A DNA stretch of 64,000 nucleotides from Phormidium tenue FACHB-886 (GCF_014764505.1 NZ_JACXWX010000027.1:1-64000), one strand, 5' to 3'. Shown: positions 1-9,553, counted from the stretch's first letter. Translations and numbers: made by a program. Notes: generated by a model not told the origin, from the sequence alone.

Positions 1-605
1 ATCGGATTCCCTCGGCAATTTCTGACCTCGTGTTCAACCCCTTTTCCCAGTTCTTCCTCGATCGCTCTGGGATAGCTCCTGTGTCCATCCGTCGCTACTT
101 GTTGTGGGAAGTGTTGGGCGACCTCATGGGCTTGAGCAAAAAACGCTTTTGCCGCTTCCATGTCCCGTTTCTCGCTCAACCTCACATCGACTAAATCTCC
201 GTTCTCATCAATGCCTCGGTACAAGTAACACCACTGACCTTTGACACGGATGTACGTCTCATCCACAAACCAGATTCTGCCTACTTTCCCTCGGCGTTTG
301 GCACGCAACTGCTGAGCAAATAGAGGAGTAAAGCGTTCTTCCCAGTCGCGCACGGTTTCATGGGTGAACTCAAACCCTCGCAGCAGGAAGAATTCGGCAA
401 TATCTCGAAAGCTCAGCTTGTAGCGCAACCGGCACAGCAGAACTTGGAACACGATATCGGTGGGCACCTCGATAAAGTTGAAGGGTGTGCCAGTCCGTTC
501 GTTGAAGGTGCGACGACAACCCCTGCAGCGAAACATGGCATAACCCAGGTTTGTCGTACGTTGCAAGCAGGTGATGCGGGCTGAGCCACAATCAGGGCAG
601 TTCAT
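1..605 (-). CDS. IS6-family transposase, type A (C-terminus outside window)
   Basis: DDE transposase that would cut and join IS ends. The reading frame is open from the ATG at 605 to the window edge, about 201 codons. An N-terminal CPDC...CRGC four-cysteine knuckle is followed by the FNERTGTPF motif. The first catalytic Asp lies in WFVDETYI and the second in VATDGHRSYP; the Glu (IEQSHRG in the full copy) falls beyond position 1. It is closely related to the 272-residue protein at 49087-49905. No stop or frameshift was found in the part translated here, so this copy may be active. Confidence 0.85.
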   Translation of the reverse strand, partial: MNCPDCGSARITCLQRTTNLGYAMFRCRGCRRTFNERTGTPFNFIEVPTDIVFQVLLCRLRYKLSFRDIAEFFLLRGFEFTHETVRDWEERFTPLFAQQLRAKRRGKVGRIWFVDETYIRVKGQWCYLYRGIDENGDLVDVRLSEKRDMEAAKAFFAQAHEVAQHFPQQVATDGHRSYPRAIEEELGKGVEHEVRNCRGNP

Positions 606-696
606 AGAGCGTTCATGGAGCAGAGATTGGGGTAGTAGCCAGTCTATCAAGTCAGGGCTTCTGCCCTCAAGTCGGCTACCCAGTTCTGACAGTTTC
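1..696 (-). mobile_element. IS6-family element type A, copy 1 (runs off window start)
   Basis: This is the transposase-proximal part of an IS whose complete copy lies at 49005-49997. The terminal inverted repeat is read in the plus direction as CCCAGTTCTGACAGTTTC and ends at 696, matching the end of the full copy. By the length of that copy, about 300 bp lie left of the window. The missing end means a target duplication cannot be assessed. Confidence 0.85.
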
Positions 697-760
697 GGTT
701 GAACGGCATTTCCCACCCATCACAGCTATCTATTTACCGGCTCCCTGATGAATTTGCGAT

Positions 761-824
761 CTACTGAGTCTATCAAGTAGGGGCAGCTGCCCTCAAGTTG
801 AATACTCAGTCCTGACAGTTTTTC
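761..824. mobile_element. Decayed solo end of IS6 type A
   Basis: About 64 bp repeat the outer end of the type A element: a TCTATCAAGTAGGGGC block, then CTGCCCTCAAGTTGA, then TCAGTCCTGACAGTTTTTC. Only the end survives, 65 bp beyond the end of copy 1 and pointing the same way, as expected after an IS-mediated deletion. The rest of 606-854 holds no gene that I recognise. Confidence 0.65.
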
Positions 825-854
825 ACATCCAGGTCGATACTGCCCGCTCAATGT

Positions 855-1055
855 TTAGCTGCACAGCAGTGCATCAAAATTATCTAGAACCAGCAGGCAG
901 CGTGAAGCGCGGAGATAGCCTGTTGACTCTGAAACTTGTGCGTCAATGTTTTTAGAGATATCTGCCTCAGTCAAGAGTTCTCTAGACAGTAACTGGCTTC
1001 GCCTACTTCCCATCACAAAATGCATAAGTCCTAAATTGAGTTTTGTTTCAGCCAA
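855..1055 (-). pseudogene. NB-ARC/STAND ATPase fragment
   Basis: A 66-codon open stretch whose C-terminal half (LRASRCLLVLDNFDALL) looks like the Walker B strand of cyanobacterial NB-ARC proteins. The intact protein at 34526-38197 has LRKQRCLLILDNAEAIL at the equivalent place. Neither a P-loop nor a downstream domain is present, and the fragment ends close to the decayed IS end at 761-824. It is probably a remnant of a larger gene removed by IS activity. The identification rests on one motif. Confidence 0.4.
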
Positions 1056-1225
1056 GGCACTGTAAGACCTGCATCTGGCTTAGATAATCTTAGATAGACC
1101 ATGCACCTTTAACGGATGGACAGGAATCGTATAGAAGCCAAGGGAATTGCGCATAAAATGAGGATTGCATAGACCTGGTGTCTCCAGAAGTAGGAAAGGA
1201 AAGACAGCGAGGAAAAACTGCGCCT

Positions 1226-2659
1226 ATGGGATCTCCATCACGCTATTGGCGGCTTGTCAAACTGGATGTAACCGGGCAGCGCCGGGTGGAAGAAGTTGCC
1301 GACGCCAAGCGCTTCTTTCAGCAGCAGTTTGCTGAATTTATCGGGCAATTCGACGTTCCTGACCTATTGATTCAGCGTCAGTGTATTGAATGGATGCGGC
1401 AGGTTGGCAGCGACTTGAAAGATCGCACGGACTATCTGGCAGAAATTTGTTTGCGGTGCTATATTTCTCATCAAATTGATGCCGTCTGTCAGCAGCTAGC
1501 GGCTCAGTTCGGCAGTCAGCATGGCTTCAGCCACAGGGATCTATTGCCCTATGTCCTGGATGACGTGGGGCTACGGGACTTGTCTTCCCATCGTTCATCC
1601 AGCACTTATCGATCGCTTGCCACCAAAATTCTCGACAATTATGACCCCAGCAAAGCTGCACTGAGTACTTGGGTGAATCGCTTAGTCAGACAACAGGATG
1701 AACTAGAGCAATTTCTGCTAGAACAAGGTGTCTATCTAATTAGCGATTGGGCGATTCTGAATGACACCCAGCCCAAGCAGCTGACTCGAATTCTCAGCGA
1801 ATTTTATTCACTCTCTAAGGTCGAAATTGAGCAAGCGATGAACTTGCTCCAAAGCTATCATGCTATCTACCGTCGCGCGCGAATCCTACAACGCCAAACT
1901 CAAGCTGCAGGACGCTGTCAGCCTCCAACTCTAGAGCAGCTGATTCAAATTGCTCAGACTTTAGCACAGCTTCAGCCTGCTTCTAGCCCTTCGCTCCAGC
2001 CAGAAGCTGTCCTGGAGCAACTGCAAACCTTAGCAACCCAACTGCGTCAGTATCGCATTGCTGTTCGCAAAGGTGGCACCCCGCAGTTTACCTCAATTGA
2101 AGATCCTGCCCTACAAACCAGGGTAAACCAGATGCAGGCTCCTGACCTCACTGAGGACACAGAGGCTCAGAATGATTTAATGCAGCGCTATCGAGAGATA
2201 TTTCTGAACAGTCTGGATACAAATATCGAGCTGGTTACGGGCGATCGCCTGACAACGCTGCCCCGTAAACGAACTCCTAGCCAGTTTTTGACTGCTTTGC
2301 ATCTGCTGCACTGCCGTGGGTTCTCAATGACCGAAATTGCGCCTCGGGTCGGCTTGGGTGGACAGTCCCAAGTGAGCCGCCTGCTGCAGCTCCCCGAGTT
2401 CCGCACCGATATTCGTCAGCGTTGGTTAGCGGCTCTGTGCAAGCATGTGCCGGAGTTGGTGAGGGAATTTGAGAGCCTCGACCGCCTCCAAGGATGGGAT
2501 CAACGGTTGGAGCAAGTGCTGCAAGAGGAGGTGGAAACTGTGATCCAAGCAACCGTTGCTGAAGTCAGCGCAGTTCGTCATCGACCTCTGACCAGCCTAT
2601 TTGCACTGAGACTTTGCCATTTTTTAGATGCGCTAGGAGAACAAATCAATCATGGCTGA
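1226..2659 (+). CDS. Sigma/HTH-like protein heading a CHAT-CHASE2 operon
   Basis: About 477 residues and largely helical. The N-terminal half carries YDPSKAALSTWVNRLVRQ, reminiscent of the start of sigma-70-type proteins in cyanobacteria. Near residues 360-400 there is a probable helix-turn-helix (FSMTEIAPRVGLGGQSQVSR). This suggests a DNA-binding regulator or degenerate sigma factor, but I cannot place it firmly in a family. The stop overlaps the next gene by 8 bp, so translation is probably coupled. An in-frame GTG at 1178 would add 16 residues; both starts have an AGGA about 13 nt upstream, so the start is uncertain. It is first in a four-gene operon ending at 7301. Confidence 0.6.
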   Translation: MGSPSRYWRLVKLDVTGQRRVEEVADAKRFFQQQFAEFIGQFDVPDLLIQRQCIEWMRQVGSDLKDRTDYLAEICLRCYISHQIDAVCQQLAAQFGSQHGFSHRDLLPYVLDDVGLRDLSSHRSSSTYRSLATKILDNYDPSKAALSTWVNRLVRQQDELEQFLLEQGVYLISDWAILNDTQPKQLTRILSEFYSLSKVEIEQAMNLLQSYHAIYRRARILQRQTQAAGRCQPPTLEQLIQIAQTLAQLQPASSPSLQPEAVLEQLQTLATQLRQYRIAVRKGGTPQFTSIEDPALQTRVNQMQAPDLTEDTEAQNDLMQRYREIFLNSLDTNIELVTGDRLTTLPRKRTPSQFLTALHLLHCRGFSMTEIAPRVGLGGQSQVSRLLQLPEFRTDIRQRWLAALCKHVPELVREFESLDRLQGWDQRLEQVLQEEVETVIQATVAEVSAVRHRPLTSLFALRLCHFLDALGEQINHG

Positions 2660-3959
2660 CCCTATCACCTCAGAATTTTTAGAGCCGCTGGATTGGGAAT
2701 CTCAGCCGTCCGGACTCATTTCCCTCTCGTCAGCCCAGATCCAACAAGCAATGGCTTGGAGTCAGCCCATTGCAAATCTGGAGCAGCAGTGGCAGACTTA
2801 TCTGAATGCCTTGGCGCTGCTCAGCGTGGAGCAATGGCTGCATCAACGTGCACCCGAACTGGTGCTCACAGACGAGCAATGTTCCATTCGATCTCCCATC
2901 TACGCTAGCTTAATCAATGCGGTGTCTAATCTGCAAGTCGGTGAGTTTAAGCTCTGTATTCTGTCAATTGGCAGTCTCACCGATTCTCAAATCAGCGTTC
3001 CCAGAGCTGTACTTGATTTGCCTGAATTCGCTGCCCATTGGTATGTATTAGTTGAGGTGTTGGAAGAGAATGAGCAGGCGCGCGTCTGGGGTTGCTTCAG
3101 CCACGATAGCATCACTCAGCAGTCTGATTCACTACCTATAGAGCCAGATTGGAATTATACGGTGCCGCTACGGTGGTTTAGGCTGGAACCAGATGGGCTG
3201 CTGCTGAGCTTGCGCTGTCTCGATCCGCGGGCGATCGCTCTGCCGTTTGCTACTCCATCTGCTCCTGCCGCTGAGACGATACTTGCCTTGAAAAAAAAAA
3301 TTACCGCTGTCCTTCCCCAACTCCGAAGTCAACAACGCACCCTGTGGCAGGTGCTCACTTGGGATGAAGGCGCAAGGCTTTTAAAGAGTCGAGACCTAAT
3401 GAACTGGCTATCTTCAGAGCTAATCGTGCAGTCTGCTGCTAGCCAAGCAGTGATTAACGCAGCGTTCTGGCTGCGTGACCAGTTGGATACTGCGGCTCAG
3501 GCGCTCTCCCTGATGCTGATGCCGAACGCTGTTTCTGCTTTTCGGAGTTTGAGGGGCTTGGAGGGAATCAGAGCAGATTTGGCTGCAGGAGGCATCCAAA
3601 TTCCCCCTGAGGCGCAGGGAACGTATCAAGACCTACAGTGGGAAAATCTAGATTTACGGTTACACACCTTTGTTTGGACTATCCCAGCTTCAGCTTCTGA
3701 TTCAGCGGCAGAGTGGGTTTTATTGATCGTCTTAGGTGCCCAACCCAATGCTCGTCCTCCGTTTGGCATCAAACTTGAGGTAAGAGATACGGCTCAGATT
3801 CTAGTTGAGGAAACTTTAGAAGAACGGAGTAACAACAGTTATCTCTATGCACAGGTAATCGATCAATGGAATGAGCAATTTCAGATTACGATCAGCCTGA
3901 ATCAAGCGATCATCAGTAGCCTCATATATGAATTTAATCCAGAACCAGAGCTTCTTTAG
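2652..3959 (+). CDS. DUF1822 family protein
   Basis: 435 residues. The opening (FLEPLDWESQPSGLISLS, then IQQAMAWS and WQTYLNALALL) and the central barrel-like region are typical of DUF1822, a cyanobacterial family of unknown function often encoded next to CHAT/CHASE2 genes. No signal peptide, membrane segment or catalytic motif was recognised, so the protein is probably cytoplasmic. The start overlaps the preceding gene by 8 bp and the next gene begins 26 bp downstream, so it is inside one operon. A partner or scaffold role for the CHAT-CHASE2 protein is an inference from position only. Confidence 0.8.
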   Translation: MADPITSEFLEPLDWESQPSGLISLSSAQIQQAMAWSQPIANLEQQWQTYLNALALLSVEQWLHQRAPELVLTDEQCSIRSPIYASLINAVSNLQVGEFKLCILSIGSLTDSQISVPRAVLDLPEFAAHWYVLVEVLEENEQARVWGCFSHDSITQQSDSLPIEPDWNYTVPLRWFRLEPDGLLLSLRCLDPRAIALPFATPSAPAAETILALKKKITAVLPQLRSQQRTLWQVLTWDEGARLLKSRDLMNWLSSELIVQSAASQAVINAAFWLRDQLDTAAQALSLMLMPNAVSAFRSLRGLEGIRADLAAGGIQIPPEAQGTYQDLQWENLDLRLHTFVWTIPASASDSAAEWVLLIVLGAQPNARPPFGIKLEVRDTAQILVEETLEERSNNSYLYAQVIDQWNEQFQITISLNQAIISSLIYEFNPEPELL

Positions 3960-3985
3960 CTGATCTTTCCCGCGCCTTTGATGCT

Positions 3986-6583
3986 ATGCCTATGCCAATT
4001 ACTCTGCGACTAAAAGTTCAGCTGGTTCAGCAGTCGGTTTGTTTTTTTGAGTTGTCCTGGGGACAAGAACAGCGACGAGATGCCACGTTGAATTACCCAG
4101 CTACGCTAACGGAATGCTATGAAAACTGGCAATGGGCTTATTTAAGCTATTACAAGAATCTACTTTTGCCAGATTACTCTCAGCCTTTACCACCTCAGCC
4201 ACCGCTGCGCGGCCGATCGATCAGTGGCAGCATGGGGTCGATCGATTGGCATGGCCGATTGGTGCGGGCGGAAGCAGAATTAATGTCTGAGTTTCATCAA
4301 TGGCTTGGCAGTGGGGAATTACTCAAAATTCGCACAGAAATTGCTCGTGCGGGTCGGCAAGCCGCCGAACAAGTAGCGGCGGGCGCTTCAGGCGTGCAGG
4401 TGTTTTTGACCTGCAATCCATTGGAATTATCTAGGTTTCCCTGGGAGGCTTGGGAAATCGGGGCAGAATTTGGGGTGGGCGGGATTCAGCTAGTTCGGAC
4501 TCCATCCAACATTCATCAGGAGCGAGTCACTCCTAAACTGCGGCAGGGACGACCCAGAGTATTGCTGATTTTGGGAGATGAGACCGGGCTAAATTTCCAA
4601 GCTGACCGAGAGGCTGTGCAAGCGCTGGCTCGGATTGCAGAGGTGCAGTTTGTCGGGTGGCAGCGGGGACAAAATTCACTGGAAGTTAAAACCGCCATTC
4701 TGGAGGCAATTGCCGATGAGCAAGGATGGGATATTTTGCTGTTCGCGGGGCATAGCAACGAAGCGCAGGTCGGCGGCGGCGAGTTGGGAATTGCTCCCGG
4801 TGTGACGATGTATATCAGCGAAATCGAAGCCCCCCTTAACCTGGCTAGAGTGCGAGGATTGCAGTTTGCATTGTTCAATTCCTGCAAAGGGTTAAATATT
4901 GCTGAATCCCTGATCGATCGCGTGGGGCTGAGCCAAGTTGCCATCATGCGCGAACCGATCCACAACCGAGTTGCACAGGAGTTCTTAGCAGAGTTTTTAC
5001 AGAATCTAGCGCGCTATAAAGATGTGCAGGCATGTCTGCTCGCTGCCTGTCAAATTCTGAAGCTCAACAAAATCAATACTTATCCTTCAGCCTATTTGAT
5101 TCCTTCGCTGTTTTGTCATCCCGGTGCAACTCCGTTCCGTTTTTCGCCTCCTCACTGGAAACGTTGGCTTCCCAAGTTGACGCAGGCGATCGCGTTGGTT
5201 CTGTGTTTACTGCTCAGTCTTTTGCCGCCTGTTCAAAGTGCATTGTTGAATACACGAGTTGCTGTACAGGCTATCTACCGCAACGCTTCTGGGCAGGTGC
5301 CGCCTATCGGGATAGGACAGCAAGCGGTTCCACCGGTTGCGTTGATTCAAATTGATGATCAGTCGGTCAAAGATATTGAAGATCGGTTAAAGAAACCAGC
5401 CCAGCCGATGCCGACCGATTACATGGCTGAACTGATTGACTTGCTTTCCAGCCGCAATGCTCAGCTCCAGATCGTTGGGATTGATTATTTGTTCAAACCT
5501 GAAGATGCACAGCCAGATACCGATGCAATTTTGGCCGAAAAAATGCGGCTTGCTGCTCAAAAACATCAAACCTGGTTTGTGTTTGGAACATTATACCGAA
5601 CAGACAACCCGCAGGAGCAAAAAGTTTATGAGGAAGATGGAGTCTTCACTGCTGCCAAGCGCAATCTGGCGCAACATCACTGGAGTTTGCAGGGATATGC
5701 GGACATTTTACCCGCCTACTTGACGCTTCCCTACCCCGATGAGGACTGCCGCCAATCTTGCCCCTTTGGCTATTTACTGACGCTAGCACACCAAGCCAAG
5801 CGAGAGCTGTCTCTGTCTCTGCCAAAACTAGACTTTACCAACCCTGAAGCGGATCTGCGAATTCAACTGCTTGACTCAATTGACCAACACCTCCAATCTA
5901 GTTCTAAGCTGCAGTTTCTGCGAGAATTGCGCTTCAACCCAATTTCCACCTGGATTTTTAACTGGCTAAACGTATCCACTCTAGAGCCGATTATTGATTA
6001 CTCAGTTCCGCCCGATCGTGTCTACGACCGGATTGCGGCTCACCGATTGCGAGCCGATCCGACTTTGCAGCTCCGCTCTGCCGATCAAATTGTCCTGATT
6101 GGCTCTGGAGGCTATGCAGAGGCAGGCCATGTCACTGAGGACCATCGAGACTACCATGACCTGCCGCTGGCGATGCAGTTTTGGCAAAGTCAGCTGCGGC
6201 GGGATAATAGTGCAGCCGTGTTTCCGTTGGGAACCAGCCGCAATGAACCCGATTATTTAGATCACCTAACCGGCAGTGAAATTCATGCTTATGCGATCTA
6301 CCAGTTCCTGAACCAGCGTGTCGTCATGCCGATTCCTAGTCTATGGTTGGTGCTTTCAGTTGCTCCTTTAGGATTGGCAACGGTATCGCTGCTGAAACGC
6401 GCTCGGCGAAAACGACATCAGCAGCGATGGCAATACACACTTGGTTTAGCGGCTGCTGTTCTAGGATATGGTCTATTGGCATTGCAGCTCTATATCAGTG
6501 CGGGGATCTTGCTGCCTTGGGCGCTCCCCTCAATTCTGTTTCTGGCTTATGTACTACCAACGCTGTGGAGTAAACATGCTTGA
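3986..6583 (+). CDS. CHAT protease-CHASE2 membrane sensor
   Basis: 865 residues. An N-terminal cytoplasmic CHAT (caspase-like) domain at about residues 130-375 keeps the His-Cys dyad: His256 in FAGHS and Cys300 in FNSCKG. A membrane segment follows (ALVLCLLLSLLPPV, about 395-415), then an extracytoplasmic CHASE2 domain (VALIQIDDQSV onward, about 440-760) and two to three C-terminal membrane helices. CHASE2 usually feeds an external signal to a kinase or cyclase. Here no such output domain follows, so the N-terminal CHAT domain is the likely output. It overlaps the DUF928 gene by 8 bp. A second ATG lies two codons downstream at 3992. Confidence 0.85.
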   Translation: MPMPITLRLKVQLVQQSVCFFELSWGQEQRRDATLNYPATLTECYENWQWAYLSYYKNLLLPDYSQPLPPQPPLRGRSISGSMGSIDWHGRLVRAEAELMSEFHQWLGSGELLKIRTEIARAGRQAAEQVAAGASGVQVFLTCNPLELSRFPWEAWEIGAEFGVGGIQLVRTPSNIHQERVTPKLRQGRPRVLLILGDETGLNFQADREAVQALARIAEVQFVGWQRGQNSLEVKTAILEAIADEQGWDILLFAGHSNEAQVGGGELGIAPGVTMYISEIEAPLNLARVRGLQFALFNSCKGLNIAESLIDRVGLSQVAIMREPIHNRVAQEFLAEFLQNLARYKDVQACLLAACQILKLNKINTYPSAYLIPSLFCHPGATPFRFSPPHWKRWLPKLTQAIALVLCLLLSLLPPVQSALLNTRVAVQAIYRNASGQVPPIGIGQQAVPPVALIQIDDQSVKDIEDRLKKPAQPMPTDYMAELIDLLSSRNAQLQIVGIDYLFKPEDAQPDTDAILAEKMRLAAQKHQTWFVFGTLYRTDNPQEQKVYEEDGVFTAAKRNLAQHHWSLQGYADILPAYLTLPYPDEDCRQSCPFGYLLTLAHQAKRELSLSLPKLDFTNPEADLRIQLLDSIDQHLQSSSKLQFLRELRFNPISTWIFNWLNVSTLEPIIDYSVPPDRVYDRIAAHRLRADPTLQLRSADQIVLIGSGGYAEAGHVTEDHRDYHDLPLAMQFWQSQLRRDNSAAVFPLGTSRNEPDYLDHLTGSEIHAYAIYQFLNQRVVMPIPSLWLVLSVAPLGLATVSLLKRARRKRHQQRWQYTLGLAAAVLGYGLLALQLYISAGILLPWALPSILFLAYVLPTLWSKHA

Positions 6584-7301
6584 TTTTCAACGTGCTCTTT
6601 TGGGTGGCATGATGATTGCTACCATCGGTATCGCTAGCTATCCTGTTTCGGCTAGCCCCGTTCCAACCACGCCCGTCTTAGCACAGCAGCCTTCGCCTCC
6701 GCGTTCTCGCATGCCGGATATCTCGACTGAAACTGCGATTGACACGTTTATTAGCACCTTTAACAGACGACGCACCAGAAGTCCGGGGCTATCTCGAAGT
6801 GGTGGATTCTGCCCCATCTCACCAGGATTAGTTGAAACTGATACCATCTGGAGCGATCGTCCTCTGTTCATCTGGCAGGGCGCTGTTGAGCAAATTCAAC
6901 TGCGTGTATTAGGCGGTCAGGATATTTTGTGGAGACAGACACTCAATCCGCAACAGCACAGCGTTGTTTATAGCGGTCCTGCGCTGCTGCCTGGACAAAT
7001 TTATCAGTGGGAGCTACTGGGACAGTCTAATGCTAATGTGTCGTTTGTATTTCAGGTGATGGAGCTTGATCAGCGGGTGCCGATCGCTGCTCAGATCCAG
7101 GAGATTGAAGCTGAGGCTAGTGCAGATAGGGCTAGCAAGGAGGGGATTGCGATGGAGCAAGCTCAGTATTTTGCAAACCAAAACTTATGGTCGGATGCTC
7201 TGCAAGTGCTGTATTCGATTGATCCGCCCTCCCCTAAGATAACTCAAGCGATTCAACAGATTGAAGTGTCTTTGTGCAGCGGTCGAGCTCAGTCTCAGTA
7301 A
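6576..7301 (+). CDS. DUF928 family secreted protein
   Basis: 241 residues from the ATG at 6576, which overlaps the CHASE2 gene by 8 bp. A signal peptide is visible (LLGGMMIATIGIASYPVSAS, cleaved near SAS-PVP). The mature part carries CPISPGLVETDTIWSDRPLF, WQGAVEQIQLRV and a later beta-rich stretch typical of DUF928, followed by a short helical repeat (AMEQAQYFANQNLWSDALQVLY). The family is common in cyanobacteria beside CHAT and CHASE2 genes, and its function is unknown. An upstream in-frame start at 6468 would destroy the signal peptide and is less likely. Confidence 0.8.
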   Translation: MLDFQRALLGGMMIATIGIASYPVSASPVPTTPVLAQQPSPPRSRMPDISTETAIDTFISTFNRRRTRSPGLSRSGGFCPISPGLVETDTIWSDRPLFIWQGAVEQIQLRVLGGQDILWRQTLNPQQHSVVYSGPALLPGQIYQWELLGQSNANVSFVFQVMELDQRVPIAAQIQEIEAEASADRASKEGIAMEQAQYFANQNLWSDALQVLYSIDPPSPKITQAIQQIEVSLCSGRAQSQ

Positions 7302-7454
7302 AGGGCTAAATTTCTCATATCTAGATACGTTTATGGTGAAACGAAGCACATTCTACCGGAAAATGGCTGTGATGCTCTCTCTGCTTTTAAAGAGAATCTA
7401 AATTTTAACATTCAGAAACTTCTAGTGCAAAGGTTGCTTTTAAAGAAGGGAATC

Positions 7455-9497
7455 ATGGCTCAAGAATCTGGTAATACTTTAGGTGAAGCAAAGCAAATTT
7501 TAATCTCAAGTGGAAGGCGAGTCTTAAAAGAAGCAATTGGAGGAAAAGATCGGCAAGATATTTACCAGTTTCGTCAAGCTAGTCAAAGCAGCTTTGACCT
7601 CCATTTAAGTCATTTAAAAACCAATGCATCTGTAGCACTCTTAAACGCACAGGGAAGCATGATTGCTAGGTCAAAGCGTCTTGGACTAAATAACGAACAG
7701 ATAAATAGAACGCTCCGTCCGGGAACGTATTATGTAGCGGTTTCTTCTCGTAGTCGTCAAAGCACGAGCTATCAGCTCCAGCTCTTTTCACGGTCAAACA
7801 TTTCTCCGTTGTTGAATACGGGTTTGAGTTTGAGGCAAGGAAAAACAGCTGCACTCTCTCGGAAAATGCTTAGGTTCTCCAGCACAGGGCAGCCCAATAA
7901 GATTACATATACCTTGACTCGTTTACCGGAAGCAGGAAGACTAACACTGAAGGGAAAACCGTTAAGGGTCAATGCTCAATTTACTCAGGCAGATATTGAT
8001 AGTAGGCGATTAAGCTACACCCATACAGTAAGGCGTAAGCAGCTGAATCAAAGGAACGTTCGTGGCTTCGAGCGATCGGAATCAACGATTGTGTGGGAGG
8101 AGTTTGACGGAAATGATTACGAAATCTTTCTGTATGATGATCTCACCCAATCAGTCAGACAACTCTCTAACAACAAAACAGACGACAAGTTAGAGATTGT
8201 TGCAGATGCAGGCGTTGTTTGGCAGAGTGTAGCTGGAAATATCAGTACGCTATTTTTCTATAACCGATCTCAAAAAAATGCAACGCAGCTAGCAACAGAC
8301 GATACTACCGATCTGATTGAAAACACAGTTCAGTCGGTCACAGCAATTGGGGTCGTTTGGAGTCGAAGCAGATTTTTTAGTTCGGGTCAGCTATTCTTCT
8401 ACAATCCTGCGGTCAATCAAACGGTTCAATTAACCGATCTGGGGCTGTTTGAGGCAGTGAACGATGACAAAATCTTCTGGGAAAATGGCGTTGTAGGAGA
8501 ATTGTCTCAGCTTTTGTTCTACGATGTGAGCAGAGCGACTACTACGCCGATCTCTGGAGTTGGTGATAGCAATAGCTTCGAGCCGATTTTTGATTCAGCT
8601 GTTGTCTGGAGAGATGGAATGCTGTTTGGAGAAAATCAGCTTTTTCTCTATAGTTTTACGACAGGAATGAATACAGCTTTAACCGATGTTGGAAGTCATG
8701 GCATTGTAAAATCTGAAAACTCTAAAATTGTCTGGCAGCGTTCTGTTGGGAATGATAATGAGCTATTTCTATACGATCAATCTACGGGTTTAACGACTCA
8801 GATTACCGATGATAATTTGAATAACTCGTTTGAAGGTTGGTTGGATAATGGTTTGGTTTGGTCTGGTTTTCCCTCATCAATCCAGAGAAAACAGCTATTT
8901 ATCTATGATTTTGCTACAAGAGTTTCACGTCCTTTCACAGAACTTGGCTTTAATAATTTCCAAAATATATCTGACGCCAATATCTTTTGGAGTAGCTTCG
9001 ATGGTGTTGATGCTGAACTGTATTCCTACAACAGCAAAACGACCGCCAAAGTTCAACTAACTGCAGATGATGTATACAATCAATCAGACTCTAGATTCGA
9101 TAGTGTCGCAAACGCAAACGCAGCCTGGAAAACGTTCGATGGTAATGATCATGAAATATTTTTCTTCAATGCCAGTCGCAATTCGGTGCAACAGCTGACT
9201 GATAATTCATTAGATGATACCGATGCAAAAATTGCAAATTCCTTAATTATATGGCAGCAGTTTGATGACAATGATGATGAAATTCTTCTACATAACACAG
9301 TGAATAATACGACTATCCAAATAACGCAGAACCTCACCAATGATTTCTTTGAGGCATTCTGGAACTCCAAATTATTCTGGAGAAATAAGGATGGAATTTA
9401 TTTGGGCAGTTTTGTAAAATCCGATCGCTTTGAATTTAAAGTCTCTGATCGATTGGGCAAGTTAACCAGAGGAAGCTTTAATATCTTGTTGCGCTAG
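7455..9497 (+). CDS. PPC-like plus propeller nested in a cadherin-like repeat
   Basis: 680 residues from the ATG at 7455 (AAGGG four bases upstream); a GTG at 7425 is an alternative. Residues about 10-115 resemble a bacterial pre-peptidase C-terminal (PPC) domain (DIYQF...LRPGTYYVAV). A CSPG4/cadherin-like repeat begins next (GRLTLKG, FTQADIDSRRLSYTH). It is interrupted by ten to eleven propeller units of about 42 residues (pattern xVWxxFDGNDxEIFLY...QLT), then resumes as DRFEFKVSDRLGKL at the end. No signal peptide was seen. Its position before two exoproteins suggests a surface or calcium-dependent adhesive role, an inference only. Confidence 0.7.
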   Translation: MAQESGNTLGEAKQILISSGRRVLKEAIGGKDRQDIYQFRQASQSSFDLHLSHLKTNASVALLNAQGSMIARSKRLGLNNEQINRTLRPGTYYVAVSSRSRQSTSYQLQLFSRSNISPLLNTGLSLRQGKTAALSRKMLRFSSTGQPNKITYTLTRLPEAGRLTLKGKPLRVNAQFTQADIDSRRLSYTHTVRRKQLNQRNVRGFERSESTIVWEEFDGNDYEIFLYDDLTQSVRQLSNNKTDDKLEIVADAGVVWQSVAGNISTLFFYNRSQKNATQLATDDTTDLIENTVQSVTAIGVVWSRSRFFSSGQLFFYNPAVNQTVQLTDLGLFEAVNDDKIFWENGVVGELSQLLFYDVSRATTTPISGVGDSNSFEPIFDSAVVWRDGMLFGENQLFLYSFTTGMNTALTDVGSHGIVKSENSKIVWQRSVGNDNELFLYDQSTGLTTQITDDNLNNSFEGWLDNGLVWSGFPSSIQRKQLFIYDFATRVSRPFTELGFNNFQNISDANIFWSSFDGVDAELYSYNSKTTAKVQLTADDVYNQSDSRFDSVANANAAWKTFDGNDHEIFFFNASRNSVQQLTDNSLDDTDAKIANSLIIWQQFDDNDDEILLHNTVNNTTIQITQNLTNDFFEAFWNSKLFWRNKDGIYLGSFVKSDRFEFKVSDRLGKLTRGSFNILLR

Positions 9498-9553
9498 AAC
9501 TATGACTAGATTTGCGCTCTAAACTGTTCTAAGCCTTTGGGTGGTATGTTTAC

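Noticed and set aside
1178-1225. GTG at 1178 as start of the sigma/HTH-like gene
   Set aside because: Not excluded, but the added 16 residues are charged and low in complexity and the ATG at 1226 is equally supported by an upstream AGGA; kept as an alternative only.
4516-4965. 149-codon minus-strand open frame within the CHAT-CHASE2 gene
   Set aside because: Composition mirrors the sense codons and no family is recognisable; the sense gene has clear catalytic motifs.
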